A stretch of 5,084 bases of DNA from Bacteroidota bacterium (GCA_003648575.1 QMPN01000229.1:1-5084), one strand, 5' to 3'. Positions 1 to 5,084 are shown, counted from the stretch's first letter. Numbers and translations are program-made. Notes: a model not told the origin generated them from the sequence alone.

Positions 1-172
1 ACTCCAAACTTTAGCTCACTTTAGGCACCTGTTACTGGATGCTGGATACTAGATCCCCGATAACTCCAAACTTTAGCTCACTTTAGGCACCTGTTACTGG
101 ATGCTGGATGCTAGATCCCCGATAACTCCAAACTTTAGCTCACTTTAGGCACCTGTTACTGGATACTGGATA
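1..172. repeat. 62-bp tandem repeat array, about three units, nested 7-bp structure
   Basis: Units run 1-62, 63-124 and 125-172. Units 1 and 2 differ at a single base (A at 48, G at 110). Each unit has a 33-bp head, which contains ACTTTAG twice 10 bp apart, followed by a tail of 7-bp steps: ACTGGAT, GCTGGAT, RCTAGAT, CCCCGAT, then A. Unit 3 has the same 33-bp head but only two heptads, so it is 48 bp, exactly 14 bp shorter. The array reaches the left window edge and may continue beyond it. I see no reading frame, spacer or transposase associated with it. Direct counting supports the structure; its function is unknown. Confidence 0.95.
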
Positions 173-182
173 ACTCCGAACT

Positions 183-245
183 TCAAACTCCAAGTACTCC
201 AAGTACTCTAAGTACTCTAAGTACTCCAAGTACTCCAAGTACTTA
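183..245. repeat. 9-bp tandem repeat (AAGTACTCY), about six units
   Basis: Five units run in register from 192 to 236: AAGTACTCC, AAGTACTCT twice, then AAGTACTCC twice. A decayed copy, AAGTACTTA, follows at 237-245, and a diverged one, TCAAACTCC, precedes at 183-191. Each intact unit contains the 6-bp palindrome AGTACT. The stretch 173-191 (ACTCCGAACTTC and following) resembles the head of the 62-bp unit, so this short array may have grown out of the end of the longer one. It ends 28 bp before the putative promoter box of the transporter gene. Confidence 0.92.
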
Positions 246-272
246 AAATACTATATGCATTAATCTATTCTC

Positions 273-280
273 TACATTTG
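273..280 (+). promoter_or_regulatory. Putative -7 promoter box TACATTTG for the transporter gene
   Basis: TACATTTG is a perfect match to the Bacteroidota -7 element TAnnTTTG. Only four bases (CCGC) separate it from the ATG at 285, so transcription would start at or very near the start codon and give a leaderless or nearly leaderless mRNA. No TTTG-type -33 element is visible at the usual distance upstream, where the sequence is AT-rich (about 246-262). The motif is seen; promoter activity and start site are inferred. Confidence 0.6.
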
Positions 281-284
281 CCGC

Positions 285-1457
285 ATGCAAAAACCCGTTT
301 CCAATCAAAAGCCGTCTTCCGGATTTCAAACGGGCAATGTGGTGCTGGTCTCGCTGGCTCACCTGGTGCACGATATATATTCTTCTTTCTTAGCCCCTAT
401 TTTACCTCTGCTGATCGAAAAGTTCAGCCTTAATTATACCACGGTCGGTTTGTTGTCGCTCGTACAGCGACTGCCATCATTGCTGAACCCTTTCGTTGGT
501 TTAATGGCTGATCGCATTGCACTGCGTTACCTTGTCATCATCACACCTGCCATCACGGCTGTAGCTATGAGCTTGCTGGGGCTTGCACCGAATGTTGTTG
601 TGCTGGGTATTTTACTGTTTGTAACGGGCTTCAGTTCTATGCTCTTTCATGTCCCCTCGCCGGTCATGATAAAAAAACTATCGGGAGACAAAGTCGGCAA
701 GGGCATGAGTTTTTATATGTTTGGCGGGGAGATGGCACGAACACTCGGGCCCTTGATCATTGTAGGTGCGGTTACAGTGTGGGGATTGGAAGGCACCTGG
801 AAGCTTATTCCTTTCGGCCTGCTGGCTACTTTTATCCTGTTCCTCAAGTTCAGGCATGTACGTGTCTCAGATGATTTTCAACAAAGAAATAAGGATGCCG
901 GCGTATGGAAAAGCCTGCACACATTAGCCCCATTCTTTCTGATCATAACCGGGATCACCTTTTTCAGGGCCATCACCAAAGCGGCCCTCACTACTTTTCT
1001 GCCCACCTACATGAATATTGACCTGGGCACCAGCCTCTGGATAGGTGGCAGTGCCCTGGCAGTCCTCGAACTTGCAGGAGCCGGAGGAGCCCTTCTTTCG
1101 GGCACCATCTCCGACAGGATCGGCCAAAAGAATACCTTGCTTATCATTGCGATATCCTCACCTATCCTGATGCTTCTCTTTGTCCACCTTGACAGTGCAT
1201 GGTCTTTTCCGATCCTGGTACTTATGGGCCTCTCACTCTTTGGAAGCACCCCTGTCCTCCTTGCCATGATACAAGACAGGGCTAACGACCGCCCGGCCTT
1301 CTTTAACAGCATCTTTATGCTTATCAGCTTTTTCGTGAGTGCCGTGCTGGTCCTTGGCATCGGTGCGGTAGCTGATGCCGTTGGACTCCGGCTTACCTAC
1401 GAGATCTGTGGCTGGCTTGCCTTCGGTGCCATCCCCTTTGTCCTTGCCCTCAAATAA
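285..1457 (+). CDS. Major facilitator superfamily transporter, fosmidomycin-resistance (Fsr)-like
   Basis: This encodes a 390-residue inner-membrane secondary transporter. About twelve hydrophobic segments are visible, roughly at residues 18-43, 52-75, 82-99, 104-125, 140-165, 172-188, 211-240, 250-273, 283-301, 306-330, 338-362 and 368-388, with a hydrophilic central loop at 189-210. Loop 2-3 has a degenerate MFS motif A (GLMADR, 72-77). Its counterpart in the second half is better (GTISDRIGQK, 273-282). The segment around HDIYSSFLAPILPLL and the FH...P pattern near 121-126 resemble the Fsr branch of drug-efflux MFS proteins. Substrate cannot be read from sequence; efflux by proton antiport is the family expectation. 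ATG 285 is the only sensible start, since the next Met is residue 74. xerD begins 15 bp after its stop. Codon use differs between the two halves (see findings). Confidence 0.9.
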   Translation: MQKPVSNQKPSSGFQTGNVVLVSLAHLVHDIYSSFLAPILPLLIEKFSLNYTTVGLLSLVQRLPSLLNPFVGLMADRIALRYLVIITPAITAVAMSLLGLAPNVVVLGILLFVTGFSSMLFHVPSPVMIKKLSGDKVGKGMSFYMFGGEMARTLGPLIIVGAVTVWGLEGTWKLIPFGLLATFILFLKFRHVRVSDDFQQRNKDAGVWKSLHTLAPFFLIITGITFFRAITKAALTTFLPTYMNIDLGTSLWIGGSALAVLELAGAGGALLSGTISDRIGQKNTLLIIAISSPILMLLFVHLDSAWSFPILVLMGLSLFGSTPVLLAMIQDRANDRPAFFNSIFMLISFFVSAVLVLGIGAVADAVGLRLTYEICGWLAFGAIPFVLALK

Positions 1458-1460
1458 TCT

Positions 1461-1468
1461 TAACTTCG
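1461..1468 (+). promoter_or_regulatory. Possible -7 box TAACTTCG in front of xerD
   Basis: TAACTTCG matches TAnnTTTG except for C in place of the third T of TTTG. It lies in the 15-bp gap after the transporter stop, and four bases (CTTC) separate it from the GTG at 1473, the same spacing as the box before the transporter gene. It could give xerD its own near-leaderless transcript in addition to read-through. The mismatch and short length make chance occurrence quite possible. Confidence 0.3.
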
Positions 1469-1472
1469 CTTC

Positions 1473-2372
1473 GTGAACTGGTCATCCTACATAAAAGGTT
1501 TCACAGCCTACCTCCGGCTTGAAAAATCCCTTTCAGCCAATTCGATAGAAGCATATCTTAATGATGTGGGCAAGTTCTCGGCTTTCGAATCAACAAACCT
1601 GAACAGATCATCACCTGCAGACATAACTATCGACGACCTGCAGCTTTTCATAAAGGAAATAAACAAACTCGGGTTGAGTGCACGCACACAGGCACGTATC
1701 ATCTCAGGGCTGAAGGCATTTTTTAAATACCTGTCGCTCGAGGGCCTCGTAAAGAATGACCCGGCCAGCCTGCTCGAAGGGCCCAGGCCCGGAAGGAAGC
1801 TTCCTGACACCCTTTCAATAGCTGAAATTGAGAGGATCATCGAAGCCATTGACATGAGCAGAGCGGAAGGGGAACGTAATAAAGCCATCATTGAAACATT
1901 GTATGGGTGCGGACTCCGGGTTTCCGAGCTGACCAACCTTAAGATCACGGATATCTTTTTCCGCGAAATGTTCGTGAAAGTCATTGGTAAAGGAAATAAG
2001 GAACGCTTTGTACCAATTGGTAATACGGCCATCAGGCATATCAACCTTTATCTCGACAACTCGAGAACGCATGTTCAGCCAAAGAAATATGATGAAGATA
2101 TCCTGTTCCTGAATCGCAGAGGGGGCAGGCTCAGCCGCACCATGATCCTTCTGATCGTTAAAGGCCTGGGAGAAAAAGCCGGCATCAGGAAAAGCATCAG
2201 CCCTCACACCTTCAGGCATTCTTTTGCCACACACCTCGTCGAAGGCGGCGCCGACCTGCGCGCAGTGCAGGAAATGCTTGGCCATGAGTCGATAATCACC
2301 ACAGAAATATATACACACCTGGACAGGGAGTACTTGAAGAGCACGATTCAGCTTTACCACCCGAGAGCGTAA
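1473..2372 (+). CDS. xerD: Site-specific tyrosine recombinase XerD
   Basis: This 299-residue enzyme belongs to the Xer family, which resolves chromosome dimers at dif during cell division. Residues about 1-90 form the N-terminal SAM-like core-binding domain and about 110-295 the catalytic domain. All catalytic residues are present: R149 (GCGLRVSEL), K173 (GKGNKER), H245 and R248 (PHTFRHSFATHL), H271 (LGHESI) and the nucleophile Y280 (IYTHLD). Each is one position after its E. coli XerD counterpart (R148, K172, H244, R247, H270, Y279), and length also agrees (298 in E. coli). The start is GTG with no Shine-Dalgarno sequence. It lies 15 bp behind the transporter gene, with no integron cassettes or phage genes beside it, so a housekeeping role is more likely than a mobile-element integrase. 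Separation from XerC rests on overall resemblance and is less certain. Confidence 0.95.
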   Translation: MNWSSYIKGFTAYLRLEKSLSANSIEAYLNDVGKFSAFESTNLNRSSPADITIDDLQLFIKEINKLGLSARTQARIISGLKAFFKYLSLEGLVKNDPASLLEGPRPGRKLPDTLSIAEIERIIEAIDMSRAEGERNKAIIETLYGCGLRVSELTNLKITDIFFREMFVKVIGKGNKERFVPIGNTAIRHINLYLDNSRTHVQPKKYDEDILFLNRRGGRLSRTMILLIVKGLGEKAGIRKSISPHTFRHSFATHLVEGGADLRAVQEMLGHESIITTEIYTHLDREYLKSTIQLYHPRA

Positions 2373-2402
2373 GCAGGAGTGAATAATTATTAATGATTAA
2401 TT

Positions 2403-2419
2403 TTTAGTGAAGAACTAAA
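2403..2419. terminator. Weak hairpin between convergent genes, possible terminator
   Basis: TTTAGT (2403-2408) and ACTAAA (2414-2419) form a 6-bp stem with a 5-base loop in the 78-bp gap between xerD and the convergent acidic-protein gene. The stem has only one G-C pair and no clear U tract follows on either strand, so it does not look like a strong intrinsic terminator. It is listed because it is the only hairpin I see in this gap. Confidence 0.2.
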
Positions 2420-2430
2420 TTGAACATGTA

Positions 2431-2451
2431 GAATGCCGAATGGACAATGAC
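2431..2451. repeat. Degenerate 7-bp tandem repeat, three steps
   Basis: GAATGCC, GAATGGA and CAATGAC follow one another in a 7-bp register immediately beside the stop codon of the minus-strand acidic-protein gene (the last base shared is 2451). The period equals that of the heptads inside the 62-bp repeat near the left edge, although the bases differ. With only three imperfect steps this may be chance. Confidence 0.35.
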
Positions 2452-2909
2452 TAAAACTCCTCAATCTCCCCCTGATCGTTAACCAGCACTCCCCAATTCA
2501 CGGCCACGAGCCCTCCTTCATGAAAGAAAAAGTCGATAAGGGCATCATCGTATGAGATGCGGCGTTCCCCGCTTTTGTCCTCTTCCGTCTCAGCAATTTC
2601 AAAACCCTCTTTTTCCATCAGGGCAAGGATTTCCTTTTCATTCAGGTCAAAAACTTTTTGTCCGAACAAAGTAGATTCCGGGATATCGGTCTCAAAACAT
2701 GAAAGTACCGATTTTTCAATGCCCTCAAAAAATACTGAAACACCTGTTTCCCAATAATTAAGTATGGTAGTATTGAATTCATCGTCATCCTCGATGCTTT
2801 CGATCTCTTCAGGTTCTCCCAGTGTTGTGATCACCTGCTTCACGGTTACACCAAATTTCAATTCCCCGAAGCCGTCTTTGGGCTTGATCTCCGGAATTAG
2901 CTTTTTCAT
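2451..2909 (-). CDS. Small acidic protein of unknown function with two similar halves
   Basis: I do not recognise a named family for this 152-residue protein. It has no signal peptide or membrane segment, so it is probably cytoplasmic. It is strongly acidic: 37 Asp/Glu against 13 Lys/Arg by hand count. The N-terminal part (GFGELKFGVTVKQVITTLGE, 13-32) recalls the short FG-[MV]-[ST]-x3-[VL]-x3-LG[EK]P element found in many small two-layer proteins. Residues about 14-76 and 82-143 appear to be related copies: an FG-led helix region, an acidic linker, then beta strands (ILNYWETGVSVFFEG against RISYDDALIDFFFHEGG). The ATG at 2909 lies 9 bp after the reductase stop in an A/T-only stretch with no Shine-Dalgarno sequence, so it is probably the second gene of that transcript. 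An immunity or scaffold role is possible but unsupported. Confidence 0.85.
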   Translation of the reverse strand: MKKLIPEIKPKDGFGELKFGVTVKQVITTLGEPEEIESIEDDDEFNTTILNYWETGVSVFFEGIEKSVLSCFETDIPESTLFGQKVFDLNEKEILALMEKEGFEIAETEEDKSGERRISYDDALIDFFFHEGGLVAVNWGVLVNDQGEIEEF

Positions 2910-2918
2910 TTATAATAA

Positions 2919-3737
2919 TTATTTAAAAGGTGAGTCAGGCTCTTTGGCCATATGCTTATATACTTGTTTATCCATAAACTTTGGAAAGAACTTATTAAGA
3001 AATACCGTCAGCTTACCCTGAAATGTCAGCGTAAGGCGGTCTTTCCGCTTCGTGATGGCTCTGGCAATATGCCGGGCCACTTCTTCGGCACTCATCATCT
3101 TTCCTTCATCACGCGGTGATTCGCCCTGCACCTCCCCTTTTTCATTCAGGGCAGTGTTGCGGATATTGGATGCTGTAAATCCGGGGCATGCTATGAGCAC
3201 ATGCAATCCTTTTTTCATATTCTCTATGCGCAGCGTTTCCAGGAAACCGTGCATGGCAAACTTGGACGATGAATAGCCTGTTCGGCCCGGCAAGCCCTTA
3301 TATCCCGCAATGGATGAAATTCCAACCAGGCTGCCCTTGCTTTTGAGCAGGTGTGGAAGTGCATATTTTGTACAATAGACAGTACCCCAGAAGTTAACAT
3401 CCATGAGCTGCCTGATAACATCCAGCTCGGTATCTTCAAAGATGGCCCTCATGGATATGCCCGCATTATTTATCATAATGTCGATCCGGCCAAAAGTGCT
3501 GACAGCCTTTTCAATAAGATTTTTGCAGTTTTCCTCATTAGCAACATCTGTAGGCAGGCCAATAACTTCAGCACCAAGCCCTCTGACCTCGCTCATTGCC
3601 TCATTCAACCGTTCTTCATTGCGTGCAGCCATCACTATCTTCGCCCCCATGCCGGCAAACTCCATTGCAAGGGCCTTCCCTATGCCGGAGGATGCTCCTG
3701 TGATCACCACTGCTTTATCCTTGAAATTCATATGCAT
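2919..3737 (-). CDS. Short-chain dehydrogenase/reductase (classical SDR)
   Basis: This 272-residue protein is a cytoplasmic NAD(P)-dependent oxidoreductase with a Rossmann fold. Visible family elements are the cofactor loop TGASSGIG (13-20), NNAG (90-93), the catalytic Asn N115 (DVNFWG), the catalytic Ser S142 (GISSIAG), Y155 and K159 in YSSSK, and the PG pair (185-186) after strand 6. Arg39 after strand 2 (MAARNEERL) suggests NADP(H) preference. The basic tail with FLNKFFPKFMDKQVYKHM (246-263) resembles the membrane-associated or lipid/steroid-active SDR branch (11-beta-HSD-like), but the substrate cannot be assigned. Start codons occur at 3737 and 3731; the second gives the more typical MNFKDKAVVITG beginning. 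It is the first gene of a minus-strand pair, 9 bp before the acidic-protein gene, and is divergent from the aminotransferase gene. Confidence 0.93.
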   Translation of the reverse strand: MHMNFKDKAVVITGASSGIGKALAMEFAGMGAKIVMAARNEERLNEAMSEVRGLGAEVIGLPTDVANEENCKNLIEKAVSTFGRIDIMINNAGISMRAIFEDTELDVIRQLMDVNFWGTVYCTKYALPHLLKSKGSLVGISSIAGYKGLPGRTGYSSSKFAMHGFLETLRIENMKKGLHVLIACPGFTASNIRNTALNEKGEVQGESPRDEGKMMSAEEVARHIARAITKRKDRLTLTFQGKLTVFLNKFFPKFMDKQVYKHMAKEPDSPFK

Positions 3738-3742
3738 ATCTG

Positions 3743-3750
3743 CAAGTATA
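3743..3750 (-). promoter_or_regulatory. Putative -7 box TATACTTG for the reductase operon
   Basis: Read on the minus strand, TATACTTG matches TAnnTTTG except for C at the first T of TTTG. It ends 5 bases before the ATG at 3737 and 11 before the alternative ATG at 3731. A start site a few bases downstream would fall at or beside the 3737 codon, which would favour either a leaderless start there or use of 3731 with a very short leader. Confidence 0.45.
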
Positions 3751-3771
3751 ATGCAATTTTAATTAGTGCAT
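3751..3771. promoter_or_regulatory. Dyad ATGCA-N11-TGCAT in divergent promoter region
   Basis: ATGCA (3751-3755) and TGCAT (3767-3771) are inverted copies separated by 11 A/T-rich bases. The dyad directly abuts the reductase -7 box (3743-3750) on its upstream side and lies between the two divergent promoters, which is where an operator would sit. Five-base arms are short, no regulator gene is nearby, and the sequence is AT-rich, so this is only a candidate. Confidence 0.25.
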
Positions 3772-3807
3772 ACATAATTTTATGAACAAAATAACTAACA
3801 TCTTTTA

Positions 3808-3815
3808 TATATTTG
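3808..3815 (+). promoter_or_regulatory. Putative -7 promoter box TATATTTG for the aminotransferase gene
   Basis: TATATTTG is a perfect TAnnTTTG match. It lies 20 bases before the ATG at 3836, giving a leader of roughly 10-18 nt. It also lies inside the reading frame that would open at the upstream ATG 3782, so if it is the promoter, that upstream start cannot be on the transcript. The box therefore helps choose the start of the gene. Confidence 0.55.
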
Positions 3816-3835
3816 TTTCAGCAAAACCCACATCG

Positions 3836-5026
3836 ATGTCTACATTAAGAGAACTGTTTTTCCGGCATATGGGACTCCCCTCCCGCCGGCCGCTGGCCAT
3901 AGAAGTAGAACGGGCAGAAGGTATTTATTTCTTTGATAAAGATGGCAAGCGATACACTGACCTGGTATCCGGTGTAGCCGTGAGCAATGTTGGCCACCGG
4001 CATCCCAGGGTACTGCATGCTATTCAGGGGCAGCTCGATAAATACATGCACCTGATGGTGTATGGTGAATACATACAATCGCCACAGGTAAAGCTGGCAC
4101 AGAAGCTCAGCAGCCTGCTGCCCGAAAACCTCGATGTAGTTTACTTTGTAAATTCCGGCAGCGAAGCCATCGAAGGGGCATTAAAACTTGCTAAAAGACA
4201 TACAGGCAGGCCGGGCGTCGTTGCATTCAGGAATGCTTACCATGGCGGAACAGCCGGTGCCCTGAGTATTCTCGGCAATGAAAGGCTGAAGCAGGCCTTC
4301 AGGCCACTTATACCCGGTGTCGGCTTCCTCGATTTCAATGATGCAGATATGCTTGACAGGATCAGCGGGAATACTGCCTGTGTAGTTATCGAATGCATAC
4401 AGGCAGAAGCCGGTATTATCCTTCCGGAAAAAGAATATCTCAGAAAAGTAAGGGAGCGCTGCAATAAAACCGGCGCCCTGCTGATAATTGATGATGTCCA
4501 GATGGGCTTTGGCAGGACAGGCAGCCTTTTCAGCTTTGAGCATTATGGTATAGTGCCCGATATTTTATGCCTGGCAAAAGGAATGGGCGGCGGCATGCCG
4601 ATAGGTGCGTTTATCAGTTCACGTGAGATCATAGATAAGCTCACCTTCATGCCTGAGTTGGGCCACATCACAACATTCGGGGGGCATCCTGTATCCTGCG
4701 CAGCCGCATTGGCAAACCTTGAGGTGATCCTTGACGAAAAGCTCACAGATGCAGCTGTTAAGACAGGTGAACTGTTCTACACGGGGCTCAGGGATCATTC
4801 CAAAATAAAAGAGATCCGTTATAAAGGACTTATGATGGGGGTTGAGCTGGAGAATGAGGCCATCACTAATGAGCTCATCGACATATTCCTGGAGGAAGGG
4901 CTTATCAGCGACCGCTTCCTTTTCCGGCCATCGGCTTTTCGCATTGCCCCTCCCCTGACCATAACACAGGAACAGGCTGAAGAAACAATTCAAAGTATTA
5001 TAGCCTGCCTTGACAGGCTTAAATGA
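3836..5026 (+). CDS. Class III PLP-dependent aminotransferase
   Basis: From ATG 3836 the protein has 396 residues, the usual length for the acetylornithine/ornithine/4-aminobutyrate aminotransferase family (fold type I, cytoplasmic). Seen in order: GHRHPRV (53-59), phosphate-binding NSGSEA (106-111), YHGG (135-138) stacking on PLP, E186 in ECIQAEAG, D219 of IIDDVQMGFGRTG binding the pyridine nitrogen, the Schiff-base lysine K248 in LAKGMGGGMPIGAF, TTFGGHP (279-285) and R369 in FRIAPPL, the expected carboxylate contact. The reaction is transfer of an amino group, usually to 2-oxoglutarate or pyruvate; the amino donor is not evident. The frame stays open back to ATG 3782, but that adds an unmatched 18-residue leader and precedes the promoter box, so 3836 is preferred. 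The stop overlaps the possible start of the next gene. Confidence 0.92.
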   Translation: MSTLRELFFRHMGLPSRRPLAIEVERAEGIYFFDKDGKRYTDLVSGVAVSNVGHRHPRVLHAIQGQLDKYMHLMVYGEYIQSPQVKLAQKLSSLLPENLDVVYFVNSGSEAIEGALKLAKRHTGRPGVVAFRNAYHGGTAGALSILGNERLKQAFRPLIPGVGFLDFNDADMLDRISGNTACVVIECIQAEAGIILPEKEYLRKVRERCNKTGALLIIDDVQMGFGRTGSLFSFEHYGIVPDILCLAKGMGGGMPIGAFISSREIIDKLTFMPELGHITTFGGHPVSCAAALANLEVILDEKLTDAAVKTGELFYTGLRDHSKIKEIRYKGLMMGVELENEAITNELIDIFLEEGLISDRFLFRPSAFRIAPPLTITQEQAEETIQSIIACLDRLK

Positions 5027-5084
5027 TCATGCCGATATTCAGGTTAAATAAGGAGTTGAGCTTTCCCGATCCGTCTTACGCAGA
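5023..5084 (+). CDS. aat: Leucyl/phenylalanyl-tRNA-protein transferase, 5' end only
   Basis: Only the first 18-20 codons lie in the window. From ATG 5029 they read MPIFRLNKELSFPDPSYA, and the next codon begins GA (Asp or Glu). This matches the N-terminus of Aat, where a short strand is followed by FPxPxxA and an acidic residue, as in E. coli (AFPSPEGA). Aat moves Leu or Phe from tRNA to proteins with N-terminal Arg or Lys, marking them for ClpS/ClpAP degradation. Start codons are 5023, which overlaps the aminotransferase stop as ATGA, or 5029, which gives the usual MP beginning and is the more likely protein start. No Shine-Dalgarno sequence is seen; translational coupling to the upstream gene is likely. 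The diagnostic GLLAxGGDL motif would lie just beyond the window, so the identity rests on a short match. Confidence 0.7.
   Translation, partial: MIMPIFRLNKELSFPDPSYA

Noticed and set aside
1..245. CRISPR array
   Set aside because: The repeats follow one another without unique spacers, the 62-bp units are near-identical throughout, and no cas gene is present.
1007..1360. Minus-strand reading frame of 117 codons inside the transporter gene
   Set aside because: It lies wholly antisense to a well-supported MFS gene and its translation shows no domain or sensible composition.
1508..2360. Two minus-strand frames (1508-2044 and 1815-2360) antisense to xerD
   Set aside because: The plus strand encodes a recombinase with every catalytic residue intact; the antisense translations look random.
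1473..2372. Recombinase as integrase of a mobile or integron-like element, with the left repeats as cassette sites
   Set aside because: Length and residue positions match chromosomal XerD, the 62-bp repeats lack inverted core sites and carry no cassettes, and no other mobile genes are present.
3351..3785. Plus-strand frames of 119 and 144 codons opposite the reductase
   Set aside because: They are antisense to a complete SDR, overlap each other in different frames, and have no recognisable features.
3741..3785. dif-like XerC/XerD site in the divergent intergenic region
   Set aside because: It is AT-rich with a partial dyad, but the spacer is 11 bp rather than the 6-8 bp of dif and the arms are only 5 bp, so it fits poorly.
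4181..4993. Minus-strand frames inside the aminotransferase gene
   Set aside because: They overlap conserved catalytic motifs of the real gene and mutually overlap; no homologous pattern is visible.
5032..5084. Reading the right-edge sequence as non-coding tail
   Set aside because: The frame from 5023/5029 is open to the edge and its FPDPSYA segment fits the Aat N-terminus, so a partial gene is the better reading.

Overview
The window looks like chromosome from a member of the Bacteroidota, probably an uncultivated Bacteroidales-like lineage. No start codon has a recognisable Shine-Dalgarno sequence. Perfect or near matches to the Bacteroidota -7 promoter element TAnnTTTG lie just upstream of four genes. 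Proteins such as the class III aminotransferase and XerD read like Bacteroidota family members. The lineage is inferred from these traits, not from a search.

Layout. Positions 1-245 are non-coding and almost entirely tandem repeat: nearly three copies of a 62-bp unit (itself partly made of 7-bp steps), then about six copies of a 9-bp unit. The array starts at or before the window edge. Next, on the + strand, come a 12-helix major facilitator transporter of fosmidomycin-resistance (Fsr-like) type (285-1457) and, 15 bp later, a complete XerD-type tyrosine recombinase (1473-2372). A short AT-rich convergent gap (2373-2450) holds a weak hairpin and a degenerate 7-bp repeat. A minus-strand pair follows: a short-chain dehydrogenase/reductase (3737-2919) and, 9 bp downstream of it, a small, very acidic protein of unknown function (2909-2451) whose two halves resemble each other. 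A 98-bp divergent promoter region (3738-3835) separates the reductase from a class III PLP aminotransferase (best start 3836, to 5026). The aminotransferase stop overlaps a possible start of a last, truncated gene whose first 18-20 residues look like leucyl/phenylalanyl-tRNA-protein transferase (aat).

How the genes work together. No single pathway joins them. The window combines housekeeping functions (chromosome dimer resolution, N-degron tagging) with metabolic enzymes and a transporter of unknown substrate. The two likely co-expressed pairs are reductase plus acidic protein, and aminotransferase plus aat.

I found no convincing new defence, mobile or regulatory system. The most useful observations are the nested repeat array with its 14-bp in-register size change, the start-proximal promoter boxes that suggest near-leaderless transcripts, the internal duplication of the acidic protein, and a codon-usage switch at the mid-point of the transporter gene.
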